The notes under the pieces are model-generated. The model was given only the letters and a program-made list of their open reading frames with translations, was not told the DNA's origin and searched no databases. 8,532 nt of DNA from an uncultured Ruminococcus sp. (GTDB lineage Bacteria; Bacillota; Clostridia; Oscillospirales; Acutalibacteraceae): contig CACXGH010000047.1 of assembly GCA_902767175.1 (NCBI GenBank), positions 1-8,532 on the forward strand, read 5' to 3'. Both the position numbers and the translations under genes were made by a program. This document shows, in pieces, positions 1 through 5,713 of this stretch. Numbering within the stretch: position 1 is the first letter of the stretch; each line of letters begins with the position of its first letter.

Positions 1-68
1 GTGTCCGGTGGACACCTCTGCCGAAGGCAGAAGCACCGACCGAGCCGGCAGGCGAGACTCGGGGGACA
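1..68. repeat. GC-rich triple-hairpin element, possibly a dispersed repeat
   Basis: Three short inverted repeats follow each other with almost no spacing. GTGTCC (1-6) pairs with GGACAC (10-15), TCTGCC (17-22) pairs with GGCAGA (26-31), and CCGAG (40-44) pairs with CTCGG (58-62); the third has a small GCC/GGC stem inside its loop. The block is much richer in GC than the rest of the window and stops abruptly around 66-72, where AT-rich membrane-protein coding sequence begins. This packing looks like a small structured repeat or a miniature mobile element rather than ordinary coding sequence. The left end lies outside the window, and no second copy is present inside it, so its repeat status is an inference. 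Confidence 0.45.
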
Positions 69-608
69 TCGACGCTTGTTATAACTGTCGTTATCACCGT
101 TCATGCATTTGTTTTTTACAACATTTATGTACTTAACGGCGATATGCTGCGCAGCTTCAACTACACAAGCAGTGTTATGTCAGCCGTCAATAAACAGGGC
201 GGAATAATGATGTTCGGAACAATGCTGCCTATCTGGGCAGTAGTGCTTGTTGAATTTGTTTTTGCCTTTACTTTAGAGGTGCTTGTCGGCAGTCCCCTGT
301 CGTTCAGGCTTGCGTCAAAAATGTTCGATATAAAAACTACAAATCCTGTTATATTTGAGGGTGCAATAATAACTGTTACGGTCGCCATTATGTGTCCTGC
401 TATGAGCTTTATTGCTGCTGTTATTTATTACCCGTTTTTTGAGGGCTTTAATATCATTGTTCTGCTTTGTCATTGGTTCAAGCTTGTCTGCTTTAACCTG
501 CCCTTTGCGTTTTTTTCTCAGCACCTGTTCATTCAGCCTGTTGTAAGAAGAATTTTCAAGCTGCTGTTCCGAAAGGATATAAAAAACAGACCTCAGGAGT
601 GGAACTGA
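3..608 (+). CDS. DUF2798-family four-helix membrane protein, 5' end missing or altered
   Basis: Integral membrane protein of unknown function. The frame is open from base 3 to the TGA at 606-608, so the gene starts upstream. An ATG at 144 is an unlikely start: it has no Shine-Dalgarno sequence and would discard the first helix, encoded at about 75-134 (LVITVVITVHAFVFYNIYVL). Three more helices follow, at about 207-300 (MLPIWAVVLVEF), 340-440 (a helix with CPAMSF) and 447-545 (a helix with KLVCFNLPFAFFSQ), then a basic tail. The two helix-pair arrangement fits a tandem DUF2798 (PF11391) protein; this is recognition by pattern, not a database hit. The first 20 or so visible residues (WTPLPKAEAPTEPAGETRG) come from the GC-rich hairpin element and do not look native, so the natural N-terminus is either replaced or carries an in-frame insertion. 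A strong hairpin follows the stop. Confidence 0.7.
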   Translation, partial: VRWTPLPKAEAPTEPAGETRGTSTLVITVVITVHAFVFYNIYVLNGDMLRSFNYTSSVMSAVNKQGGIMMFGTMLPIWAVVLVEFVFAFTLEVLVGSPLSFRLASKMFDIKTTNPVIFEGAIITVTVAIMCPAMSFIAAVIYYPFFEGFNIIVLLCHWFKLVCFNLPFAFFSQHLFIQPVVRRIFKLLFRKDIKNRPQEWN

Positions 609-632
609 TAAATATTTATATCACAAATACCG

Positions 633-667
633 CCCCGTATCAGATCATTTTTGTGTCTGATACGGGG
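633..667 (+). terminator. Probable terminator of the DUF2798 gene
   Basis: A perfect 12-bp stem, CCCCGTATCAGA (633-644) with TCTGATACGGGG (656-667), has an 11-nt T-rich loop and lies 25 nt after the stop codon. The downstream T-richness is only moderate (ATTTCTGATATTTCTT), so termination strength is uncertain. Confidence 0.65.
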
Positions 668-697
668 ATTTCTGATATTTCTTCCATTATTTGTGTG

Positions 698-726
698 TTG
701 ATACGAATGGCGTGATGTTGTATGAT
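698..726 (+). promoter_or_regulatory. Sigma-A-type promoter of the CAP gene
   Basis: The -35 box TTGATA (698-703) and the -10 box TATGAT (721-726) are separated by exactly 17 nt. Each differs from consensus by one or two bases. Transcription would start near 733, inside the palindrome at 730-749. Confidence 0.7.
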
Positions 727-729
727 TAC

Positions 730-749
730 ATTATCGGGTACCCGATAAT
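730..749. promoter_or_regulatory. Perfect 20-bp palindrome, candidate operator
   Basis: ATTATCGGGTACCCGATAAT is self-complementary over all 20 bases. It begins 3 nt after the -10 box, covers the expected transcription start, and ends 3 nt before the AAAGGAG ribosome site (752-758). That is a classic place for a dimeric repressor. I cannot assign a regulator family from the sequence. In RNA the copy could also fold next to the ribosome site. Confidence 0.6.
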
Positions 750-766
750 AGAAAGGAGCAATATTT

Positions 767-1591
767 ATGAAAAGAATTTCCAAGGCGATAGCCGTACTGT
801 CATCAGCATTGGCAGTTTTATCATTTTCAGTACCTATGGCAAACGCAGCATCTCTGCCCTCAGCAGGTCAGATAAAGGTCATTCAGTGCAGCGGAAACGA
901 ATGCACTGATCTACAGTCATTTTTGCAGAATGCCTGCAGCAGCGGCAGCTGCAATCCGAACGATATACAGTCCGTTCTGCAGAATGCCTGCAGCAGCGGC
1001 AGCTGTAATCTCAATGATATACTCAAAAATATAAATAACTGTATTTCCTGCGGTCCGGCAGGCTGTGAAAAGACAGACGTGCCCTCACAGCAGCCGTCCG
1101 TTCCTTCTTCAACACCCTCCGTTCCTTCTTCAACACCCTCCGTTCCGTCTTCAACACCGTCAGATGAAAGTCCTGTACAGCCCACTGTTCCTGTACAGAA
1201 CGATAATTCCGAATTCAATACGGCTTATGAAGCAGAGGTACTTAGGCTGGTAAACATCGAAAGAGCAAAATACGGTTTGTCTGCTCTTTCCTATGACAGC
1301 GGAGCTGCAAAGGCTGCTCATATCCGTGCAAAAGAGATCGTAATATCATTCTCACACACAAGGCCAGACGGAAGCTCATGCTTTACTGCCGCTCAGGAGG
1401 CAGGATTCACCTACCGTACAGCAGGTGAAAACATAGCATACGGTTATGCCACACCCGAACAGGTCGTAACCGGCTGGATGAATTCAGAGGGACACAGAAA
1501 AAATATACTGTCCTCTTCATTTACAAAGCTTGGTGTAGGCTGCTATAAAAGCGGTAATACTCTTTATTGGTCACAGTTCTTTATAGGTTAA
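767..1591 (+). CDS. Secreted CAP/SCP-domain protein with Cys-repeat and Pro/Ser linker
   Basis: Predicted exported protein of 274 residues. A signal peptide spans about 1-27 (KRISK, hydrophobic core, cleavage after AMANA). Residues 41-100 form a cysteine-rich module with four C-x4-C pairs (41/46, 57/62, 75/80, 95/100) and an extra C92. Residues 109-132 are a VPSSTPS repeat linker. Residues about 150-274 are a CAP domain (PF00188): E190, the HTRPDG motif (H197), GEN (E221) and W-x5-GHR-x-NIL (H243) supply the usual cavity residues. The start has an AAAGGAG site 8-9 nt upstream and is the one that gives the signal peptide. Bacterial CAP proteins are extracellular with mostly unknown roles; binding or signalling is more likely than a proven enzyme activity. 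The gene is monocistronic between two hairpins, with its own promoter and a palindromic operator candidate. The family call is firm; the role is not known. Confidence 0.9.
   Translation: MKRISKAIAVLSSALAVLSFSVPMANAASLPSAGQIKVIQCSGNECTDLQSFLQNACSSGSCNPNDIQSVLQNACSSGSCNLNDILKNINNCISCGPAGCEKTDVPSQQPSVPSSTPSVPSSTPSVPSSTPSDESPVQPTVPVQNDNSEFNTAYEAEVLRLVNIERAKYGLSALSYDSGAAKAAHIRAKEIVISFSHTRPDGSSCFTAAQEAGFTYRTAGENIAYGYATPEQVVTGWMNSEGHRKNILSSSFTKLGVGCYKSGNTLYWSQFFIG
923..1030 (+). repeat. 54-bp in-frame tandem duplication in the CAP gene
   Basis: Two 54-bp units (923-976, 977-1030) encode 18-residue modules of the form LQNACSSGSCNxND-I. The 28-base stretch starting at 924 recurs without change at 978. 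The near-identity at DNA level suggests a recent duplication of a C-x4-C module. Confidence 0.8.
1097..1159 (+). repeat. Three 21-bp tandem repeats encoding the Pro/Ser linker
   Basis: Three consecutive 21-bp units (1097-1117, 1118-1138, 1139-1159) encode SVPSSTP. The first two are identical and the third has two changes. The unit is a multiple of three, so copy-number change would lengthen or shorten the linker without breaking the frame. Confidence 0.85.
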
Positions 1592-1598
1592 TTAAGAC

Positions 1599-1640
1599 AA
1601 CACCCCTTTTCTATGTGATTATACACTGAAAAGGGGTGTT
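1599..1640. terminator. Bidirectional terminator between the CAP gene and nfo
   Basis: A perfect 13-bp stem, AACACCCCTTTTC (1599-1611) with GAAAAGGGGTGTT (1628-1640), has a 16-nt loop and sits between two convergent genes, 8 nt from each stop codon. A T-rich stretch follows on the + strand (ATTTATAATTATTCTTTT). The minus-strand tail is weaker. Confidence 0.8.
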
Positions 1641-1648
1641 ATTTATAA

Positions 1649-2482
1649 TTATTCTTTTATCCATTCCCTGACAAGTGCTATTTCCTGTATATAGCCTTCG
1701 TCATCATTCGGTGTTTCTAAAATAAACGGCCGGCCCTGCAGTGCAGTATGAAGTGCTATACGCTTGAGTGCGTCCAAGCCTATTTGTCCCGCACCAAGCT
1801 TTTCGTGTCTGTCCTTATGCGAGCCGCAGACATTTTTGCTGTCATTGAAGTGTACTGCCTTGAGCCGTTCAAGTCCTATTATCTCATCAAACTGCTTTAA
1901 TACACCGTCTAAGTCATTGACAATATCATAGCCTGAATCCCAGACATGACAGGTATCAAAGCATATTCCGAGCTTGTCACTGCACTTGACACGGTCTATT
2001 ATCTGTCTCAGTTCCTCAAAGCTCTTTCCCACCTCCGAGCCTTTTCCTGCCATGGTCTCAAGCAGAACGGTGGTTTTCATATCACTCCATAATGCCTGAT
2101 TAAGCGCCTGTGCTATAAGCTCTATTCCTGCTTCTGCTCCAAGGCCTGTATGTGAGCCGGGGTGAAAATTATAAAGATTGTCCGGCAAAAGCTCCATTTT
2201 CTCAAGGTCGGCTCTCAGCATTTCCAGACCGTTGGCTCTTGTTTCGGGCTTTGATGAGCATAGATTCATCGTGTAGCTGCCGTGAGCAACAAGCTTCCCG
2301 AAATTTTCTCTGTTTGCTATATTCATCAATGCCTGAGCGTCCTCGGGTATTATGGCCTTAGTCCTGCCGCCTCGGGGATTTCTTGTAAACCATGCAAAAG
2401 TATTTCCTCCGAATGAACACATTTGCTTTCCCATTGCTTCATAGCCTTCCGTTACAGAAAGATGACAGCCTATATAAATCAT
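1649..2482 (-). CDS. nfo: Endonuclease IV (AP endonuclease)
   Basis: Class II AP endonuclease of the xylose-isomerase-like TIM-barrel family. It cleaves the backbone 5' of abasic sites and removes blocked 3' ends left by oxidative damage. The 277 residues match the usual family length. All nine metal ligands expected from E. coli Nfo can be placed: H67, H107 (NFHPGSH), E142 (LLETMAG), D176 and H179 (FDTCH), H211 (HFNDSK), D224 and H226 (DRH) and E256 (ILETP), so the three-zinc site is intact. The start at 2482 is preceded by an AGGAAAAGGAT purine site. It lies 26 nt downstream of the peroxiredoxin stop on the same strand with no terminator between them, so the two are almost certainly co-transcribed. 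A shared hairpin at 1599-1640 ends the unit. Identification is firm. Confidence 0.96.
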   Translation of the reverse strand: MIYIGCHLSVTEGYEAMGKQMCSFGGNTFAWFTRNPRGGRTKAIIPEDAQALMNIANRENFGKLVAHGSYTMNLCSSKPETRANGLEMLRADLEKMELLPDNLYNFHPGSHTGLGAEAGIELIAQALNQALWSDMKTTVLLETMAGKGSEVGKSFEELRQIIDRVKCSDKLGICFDTCHVWDSGYDIVNDLDGVLKQFDEIIGLERLKAVHFNDSKNVCGSHKDRHEKLGAGQIGLDALKRIALHTALQGRPFILETPNDDEGYIQEIALVREWIKE

Positions 2483-2508
2483 ATCCTTTTCCTTTCATTG
2501 CCGGATTA

Positions 2509-2964
2509 TTATTCAAGCTCCTGCAGCATCTGCAAAGGGTTTTCTGCTGCTTTTACCTTATCAAATGCTTTTATAATAATGCCGTTTTCATCTATGAGGT
2601 ATGTAGTACGGACAACACCCATTGAAATCTTTCCGTAATTTTTCTTTTCTTTCCAGACATCATAGGTCTGAATAACGCTTTTTTCGGTATCTGAAAGGAG
2701 CGTAAACGGCAGACCGTATTTTTCTTCAAATTTCTTATGAGAAGCGACGGTATCCTTGCTTATACCTATTATTACAGCGCCCTTTTCCCTGAACTGCGGA
2801 AAAAGCTCCCCGAAATTACAAGCCTGTTTAGTACAGCCCGATGTCATATCCTTCGGATAAAAATACAGTATTACCTTTTGTCCTTTGAATTCAGCAAGCG
2901 ACCTCATTTGTCCGTTCTGGTCAGGCAAAGTAAAATCGGGAGCTGGCGTCCCTGTTTCCAACAT
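2509..2964 (-). CDS. bcp: BCP/PrxQ-type thioredoxin-dependent peroxiredoxin
   Basis: Cytoplasmic thiol peroxidase that reduces hydrogen peroxide and organic hydroperoxides with electrons from thioredoxin. The 151-residue length is normal for the family. The PxxxTxxC active-site motif is present as P37-KDM-T41-SG-C44; C44 is the peroxidatic cysteine and R119 (VVRTTYLID) is the conserved arginine. C49, five residues after C44 (CTKQAC), is the resolving cysteine typical of the alpha-helix-2 PrxQ subgroup, giving an intramolecular disulfide. The start at 2964 has an AAGAAGG site about 8 nt upstream. This is the first gene of a two-gene unit with nfo, linking peroxide removal to repair of oxidised DNA. 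Its promoter at 3009-3037 contains a PerR-like dyad. Family assignment is firm; substrate preference is inferred. Confidence 0.95.
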   Translation of the reverse strand: MLETGTPAPDFTLPDQNGQMRSLAEFKGQKVILYFYPKDMTSGCTKQACNFGELFPQFREKGAVIIGISKDTVASHKKFEEKYGLPFTLLSDTEKSVIQTYDVWKEKKNYGKISMGVVRTTYLIDENGIIIKAFDKVKAAENPLQMLQELE

Positions 2965-3008
2965 ATCATTTACCTTCTTTCCTTTTGGTTAATAGGTTTG
3001 TTACTCAT

Positions 3009-3037
3009 ATTTTACCACAGTATAATTAATACTTCAA
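3009..3037 (-). promoter_or_regulatory. Promoter of the bcp-nfo operon
   Basis: On the minus strand the -35 box TTGAAG (3032-3037) and the -10 box TAAAAT (3009-3014) are 17 nt apart, with the expected start near 3002 and a leader of about 38 nt. Confidence 0.6.
3019..3033. promoter_or_regulatory. PerR-like 7-1-7 dyad in the bcp promoter
   Basis: AGTATAATTAATACT is a 7-1-7 inverted repeat in which six of seven pairs match. It fills the spacer and overlaps the -35 box, a good place for repression. It resembles the AT-rich Fur-family boxes bound by PerR, but the match to the B. subtilis PerR consensus is only partial, and chance is possible in AT-rich DNA. Confidence 0.35.
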
Positions 3038-3240
3038 TAAGCTGTCTTATACACTCACGGAAATCAATTATGCCCGGACAGTTTCTTCGGAAAAGCGCTT
3101 TTCTGACAAAACAAACCTTCTGATGCTTACTACTTATTATTCCAGACGATACAATTGAGCACAGCATGAGATTGTCCGCACTATATACCGATGACACACA
3201 GCTTACAGACAAACGAAAGTAATGATCACGGCTGCTTTTT
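3038..3240. other. Intergenic stretch with no supported gene
   Basis: This lies between the divergent bcp and PfkB promoters. I see no convincing gene. Short open frames on both strands lack ribosome sites, recognisable motifs and coding character. The only structure is a 14-bp palindrome, GAAAAGCGCTTTTC, at 3090-3103, with no T-run after it. Confidence 0.5.
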
Positions 3241-3241
3241 T

Positions 3242-3290
3242 GATTATTCCGTAAAATATGGAATAATCAGGTAAACTATGGTATAATCAA
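3242..3290 (+). repeat. 20-bp tandem repeat plus inverted half-site at the PfkB promoter
   Basis: Two adjacent 20-bp units, 3251-3270 (GTAAAATATGGAATAATCAG) and 3271-3290 (GTAAACTATGGTATAATCAA), match at 17 of 20 positions. A further half-site in opposite orientation, GATTATTCC (3242-3250), forms a perfect 9-bp inverted repeat with GGAATAATC (3260-3268). Units spaced two helical turns apart suggest regulator binding on one DNA face. Confidence 0.7.
3259..3287 (+). promoter_or_regulatory. Extended -10 promoter of the PfkB-kinase pair
   Basis: A consensus TATAAT (3282-3287) is preceded by TGG (3279-3281), giving an extended -10 element. The best -35 at 17 nt spacing is the poor TGGAAT (3259-3264), consistent with extended -10 dependence or an activator. 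Transcription would start near 3294, which makes the ATG at 3296 unlikely as the main start. Confidence 0.6.
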
Positions 3291-3313
3291 AGAAAATGCC
3301 TGGAGATGATATA

Positions 3314-4222
3314 ATGAAAAGAGCTGTGCTTGTGTCGGGACTTCTGAATATTGAAACTACAGTTTCTGTAAGGGGTTTTCCTATCAATTACTATCCTATA
3401 GACTATCCTTTCTTCGGAATAAACTCCAATGTTTCCGGTGTTGGCTGTAATATTGCAAAGGCTATGACGGCTCTCGGTGATGACGTCAGGCTTGTCTCAT
3501 ATCTCGGAAATGATGATGAAGCCGACAGGGTTTTAACCGACCTTGGAAGATACGGCATTAAAACAAACAATATTATTAAATGCCTTAAGAACACTCCTGT
3601 TTCGGCAGTGCTGTTCGACAGTGACGGCAAAAGACAGGTTTACTGCGATTTAAAGGACATTCAGGAGCAGAGTATCTCCCCTGTTCTCATGTCAGACTTA
3701 CTGCACAGCACTGATATAGCCGTGCTTTGCAATATAAACTTCAACAGGGAGCTTATCAGATATGCTCATAAAAACGGTATTCTCACAGCTTCTGATGTTC
3801 ATGTTCTGAGTGATATAAATGACGAATACAACAGAGACTTTATGGAGAATGCCGATATTCTATTCCTTAGTCACGAAAAGCTGCCATGCAAGCCAGATGA
3901 ATTCATGAAGCAGATATACAGCCGGTACAAAAACAAGATTATCGTGATAGGCATGGGTGCTGAGGGTGCTATGATGTTTGAGCAGGAGAAAGGCACGTCA
4001 CTGATCGTGCCTGCATACAGCACAGGAAAGGTCGTAAACACCGTAGGTGCAGGTGATGCGCTGTTTTCATCATTCCTGCATTTTTATATAAAGGGTCTTA
4101 GTGCTTTTGACGCTCTGAAAAGGGCGGTAGTGTTTGCAGGAATAAAAATAGGATTTAACGGAGCTTCTTTAGGCTTTTCTGCTGAGGAAGAAATAGAATC
4201 AATATACGTTGATATGAAATGA
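3314..4222 (+). CDS. PfkB-family (ribokinase-like) carbohydrate kinase
   Basis: Predicted cytoplasmic ATP-dependent sugar or nucleoside kinase of 302 residues, normal for the PfkB family. The N-terminal signature is at 41-55 (SGVGCNIAKAMTALG), followed by LVSYLGNDDEAD. The C-terminal signature is at 241-250 (VNTVGAGDAL), with anion-hole GAG and catalytic D248. The usual Asp/Thr before TxGAGD is Asn here. I chose the ATG at 3314 rather than the in-frame ATG at 3296, because TGGAG (3301-3305) sits 8 nt before 3314 while 3296 lies only 2-3 nt after the expected transcription start. The substrate cannot be read from the sequence: the N-terminal lid region (FPINYYPIDYPFFG) is not one I can assign to ribokinase, fructokinase or adenosine kinase. 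Its stop overlaps the start of the next gene (ATGA), so the two proteins are translationally coupled. Confidence 0.9.
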   Translation: MKRAVLVSGLLNIETTVSVRGFPINYYPIDYPFFGINSNVSGVGCNIAKAMTALGDDVRLVSYLGNDDEADRVLTDLGRYGIKTNNIIKCLKNTPVSAVLFDSDGKRQVYCDLKDIQEQSISPVLMSDLLHSTDIAVLCNINFNRELIRYAHKNGILTASDVHVLSDINDEYNRDFMENADILFLSHEKLPCKPDEFMKQIYSRYKNKIIVIGMGAEGAMMFEQEKGTSLIVPAYSTGKVVNTVGAGDALFSSFLHFYIKGLSAFDALKRAVVFAGIKIGFNGASLGFSAEEEIESIYVDMK

Positions 4223-4722
4223 AAAGTACTGAAGTAAACGGTAAGGAATATAGAATAATCAAGCTTCTCGGACATGGAAAGGGCGGTTATTCATATCTTG
4301 CCGAGCATGACGGAGAATATGTTGTCCTGAAGCAGATACATCATGAGCCGTGTGACTATTATGAATTCGGAAATAAGATAGAAGCTGAAAATAACGACTA
4401 TAAAAGACTCAGATCAGCAGGTATAAGAATTCCCGAAATGCTTGATATTGACCGAAAAGCCGAAAGGATAGTAAAGGAATATATTGAAGGAGAGACTATT
4501 TCCGAAATGATAGAAAAAGGTGTTTCTGTCAGGGAGTATCTTCCTCAGATAAGAGAAATGGCAGAAAAAGCAAGGAATGCAGGTCTGAATATCGACTACT
4601 ATCCTACTAATTGTGTAGTAAATAACGGTCTTATCTATTACATAGACTATGAATGCAATGAACACTCCGATGAATGGAGCTTTGAGAATTGGGGTATCAG
4701 GCATTGGAGCAAAAATTCATAA
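4219..4722 (+). CDS. Very small protein-kinase-fold protein (putative kinase)
   Basis: A 167-residue protein with the key residues of the protein-kinase/RIO/Bud32-like superfamily. It has a glycine-rich loop, GHGKGGYSYL (18-27), an ATP-binding lysine K38 (VVLKQI) and an acidic helix that could pair with it (E55 or E57). The catalytic loop is NIDYYPTN, with D126 and N131 at the D-x4-N spacing, and a metal-binding D143 (YIDYE) stands in for DFG. The His of the classical HRD motif is absent (Asn-Ile-Asp), and only 24 residues follow D143, so most of the C-lobe is missing. It could phosphorylate a protein, a sugar or another small molecule. It starts inside the PfkB stop codon (ATGA overlap), which strongly suggests a shared pathway or stoichiometry. 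The fold is fairly sure; the substrate is unknown. Confidence 0.75.
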   Translation: MKSTEVNGKEYRIIKLLGHGKGGYSYLAEHDGEYVVLKQIHHEPCDYYEFGNKIEAENNDYKRLRSAGIRIPEMLDIDRKAERIVKEYIEGETISEMIEKGVSVREYLPQIREMAEKARNAGLNIDYYPTNCVVNNGLIYYIDYECNEHSDEWSFENWGIRHWSKNS

Positions 4723-4730
4723 CACTGGGA

Positions 4731-4763
4731 AAACCCTCTCCGCACGCTGAACGGAGAGGGTTT
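4731..4763. terminator. Bidirectional terminator after the kinase gene
   Basis: A perfect 12-bp stem, AAACCCTCTCCG (4731-4742) with CGGAGAGGGTTT (4752-4763), has a 9-nt loop. On the minus strand it ends in TTTT; on the + strand a T-rich stretch lies a little downstream (TTATTCTTCTTTTT). It sits between convergent genes. Confidence 0.8.
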
Positions 4764-4768
4764 CATTA

Positions 4769-5695
4769 TCAGTTATTCTTCTTTTTATTCTTCATTACTA
4801 TAAGAATGATTATAATTATTACGATGATAAGAACAATTGCAATAATAAGTATAATTATCCAAACGGGGAAGCCGCTGTTCTTTGTTTCATTTGTCTGAGA
4901 TGTCTGTGAGTTTTCGGTTTTTGATACCTGACTTTCTTCCGCAGCCGAGCTTTCCGGAGGAGGTGTCTGAGACTCTACCTTCATATCAGGTGAGCCGAAT
5001 GTAAGTATCTCGGAATAATCAGATCTTATTTCCTCATATCCGTTCTGATCACAAATATAACAGCATCGTATCTCTATGGGTGTCTCCTTTGTTATTTCTC
5101 CTTCGTGTTCAGCAAGGGCTTGCAGAGCCATACGATTTTCGCCTGCTTTTATCTCCCAATCCCCCTGCAGTGTTACCCATTCATCTTTGCCCTGTACTCT
5201 TGCTTCTGTCTGGATCCAGATATTGCCTGCTCCCTGACCTGTGAGAGCTTTGATTTTTGTAAGGGCAGCGGTGAGTTCATCGGGTACTTCAAGTATAAAT
5301 GAAATAACAGGGAAGGTGTTGAATTCCTCGTCTGTTATTTTAAGGTCTTTTACAACAGGTGCTTTAAGATCCTCTGCCTTGAGAGGCTCAAAGGTTTCCT
5401 GCGCATCCTTACCTATTGCTGCGGTTTTTGACCATTCGGAGGCAACCTTCTTATCTCCGCTGCCATCGATGGGGCGGCAGGTAACCAGCCAGCGTACTCT
5501 TGTATATACAGTGTGCTTGCTAAGGTCGATCTTAGCTGTTTTTGTTCCGTCAGGTTCTTCAATAACATCATATTGATCCTCCTTCAGAACATCTTTCCAG
5601 CCGTCAATATCTGCATCATCATTATGTATGCCATTCCAATCCGTATAGTCAGGATTCTCAATATCACCGCCAAAACGGAATATCCATTCTGTCAT
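4769..5695 (-). CDS. C-terminal part of the split surface protein, membrane anchored
   Basis: A frame of 308 residues with no family I recognise. The first 240 residues are mixed, beta-rich looking and acidic, with W-rich patches (MTEWIFRFGGD, YTRVRWLVTCRP, EARVQGKDEWVTLQGDWEIKAG). Residues about 241-273 are a low-complexity Pro/Ser/Thr/Gln/Asn stalk, 276-301 a very hydrophobic helix (Ile/Val-rich), and the end is KNKKKNN. That is an outside-in anchor with a cytoplasmic basic tail. On its own this frame makes little sense: there is no signal peptide, and only a weak GGTGA lies about 10 nt before the ATG at 5695. Translation could restart there after the upstream TAA, but the frame is better read as the continuation of the upstream half. 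The stop is just before the shared hairpin at 4731-4763. Confidence 0.7.
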   Translation of the reverse strand: MTEWIFRFGGDIENPDYTDWNGIHNDDADIDGWKDVLKEDQYDVIEEPDGTKTAKIDLSKHTVYTRVRWLVTCRPIDGSGDKKVASEWSKTAAIGKDAQETFEPLKAEDLKAPVVKDLKITDEEFNTFPVISFILEVPDELTAALTKIKALTGQGAGNIWIQTEARVQGKDEWVTLQGDWEIKAGENRMALQALAEHEGEITKETPIEIRCCYICDQNGYEEIRSDYSEILTFGSPDMKVESQTPPPESSAAEESQVSKTENSQTSQTNETKNSGFPVWIIILIIAIVLIIVIIIIILIVMKNKKKNN

Positions 5696-5713
5696 AGTAG
5701 TTTCTTCACCGTA

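Noticed and set aside
144..146. ATG at 144 as start of the DUF2798 protein
   Set aside because: It has no Shine-Dalgarno sequence, it would remove the first transmembrane helix, and the same frame is open back to base 3.
883..1218. 111-residue minus-strand open frame rich in Glu/Gly/Val repeats
   Set aside because: It is the antisense shadow of the Pro/Ser and Cys repeats of the CAP gene, and its repeat pattern is explained fully by the sense repeats.
3090..3103. 14-bp palindrome GAAAAGCGCTTTTC as a terminator or operator
   Set aside because: It has no loop of usable size, no T-run after it and no gene or promoter next to it. It could be chance.
3012..3212. 66-residue minus-strand open frame upstream of bcp
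   Set aside because: It has no ribosome site and no recognisable domain, and it would run through the bcp promoter. Probably a chance frame.
3296..3298. ATG at 3296 as start of the PfkB kinase
   Set aside because: It sits 2-3 nt after the expected transcription start and lacks a ribosome site. TGGAG is correctly placed for the ATG at 3314, where the PfkB N-terminus naturally begins.
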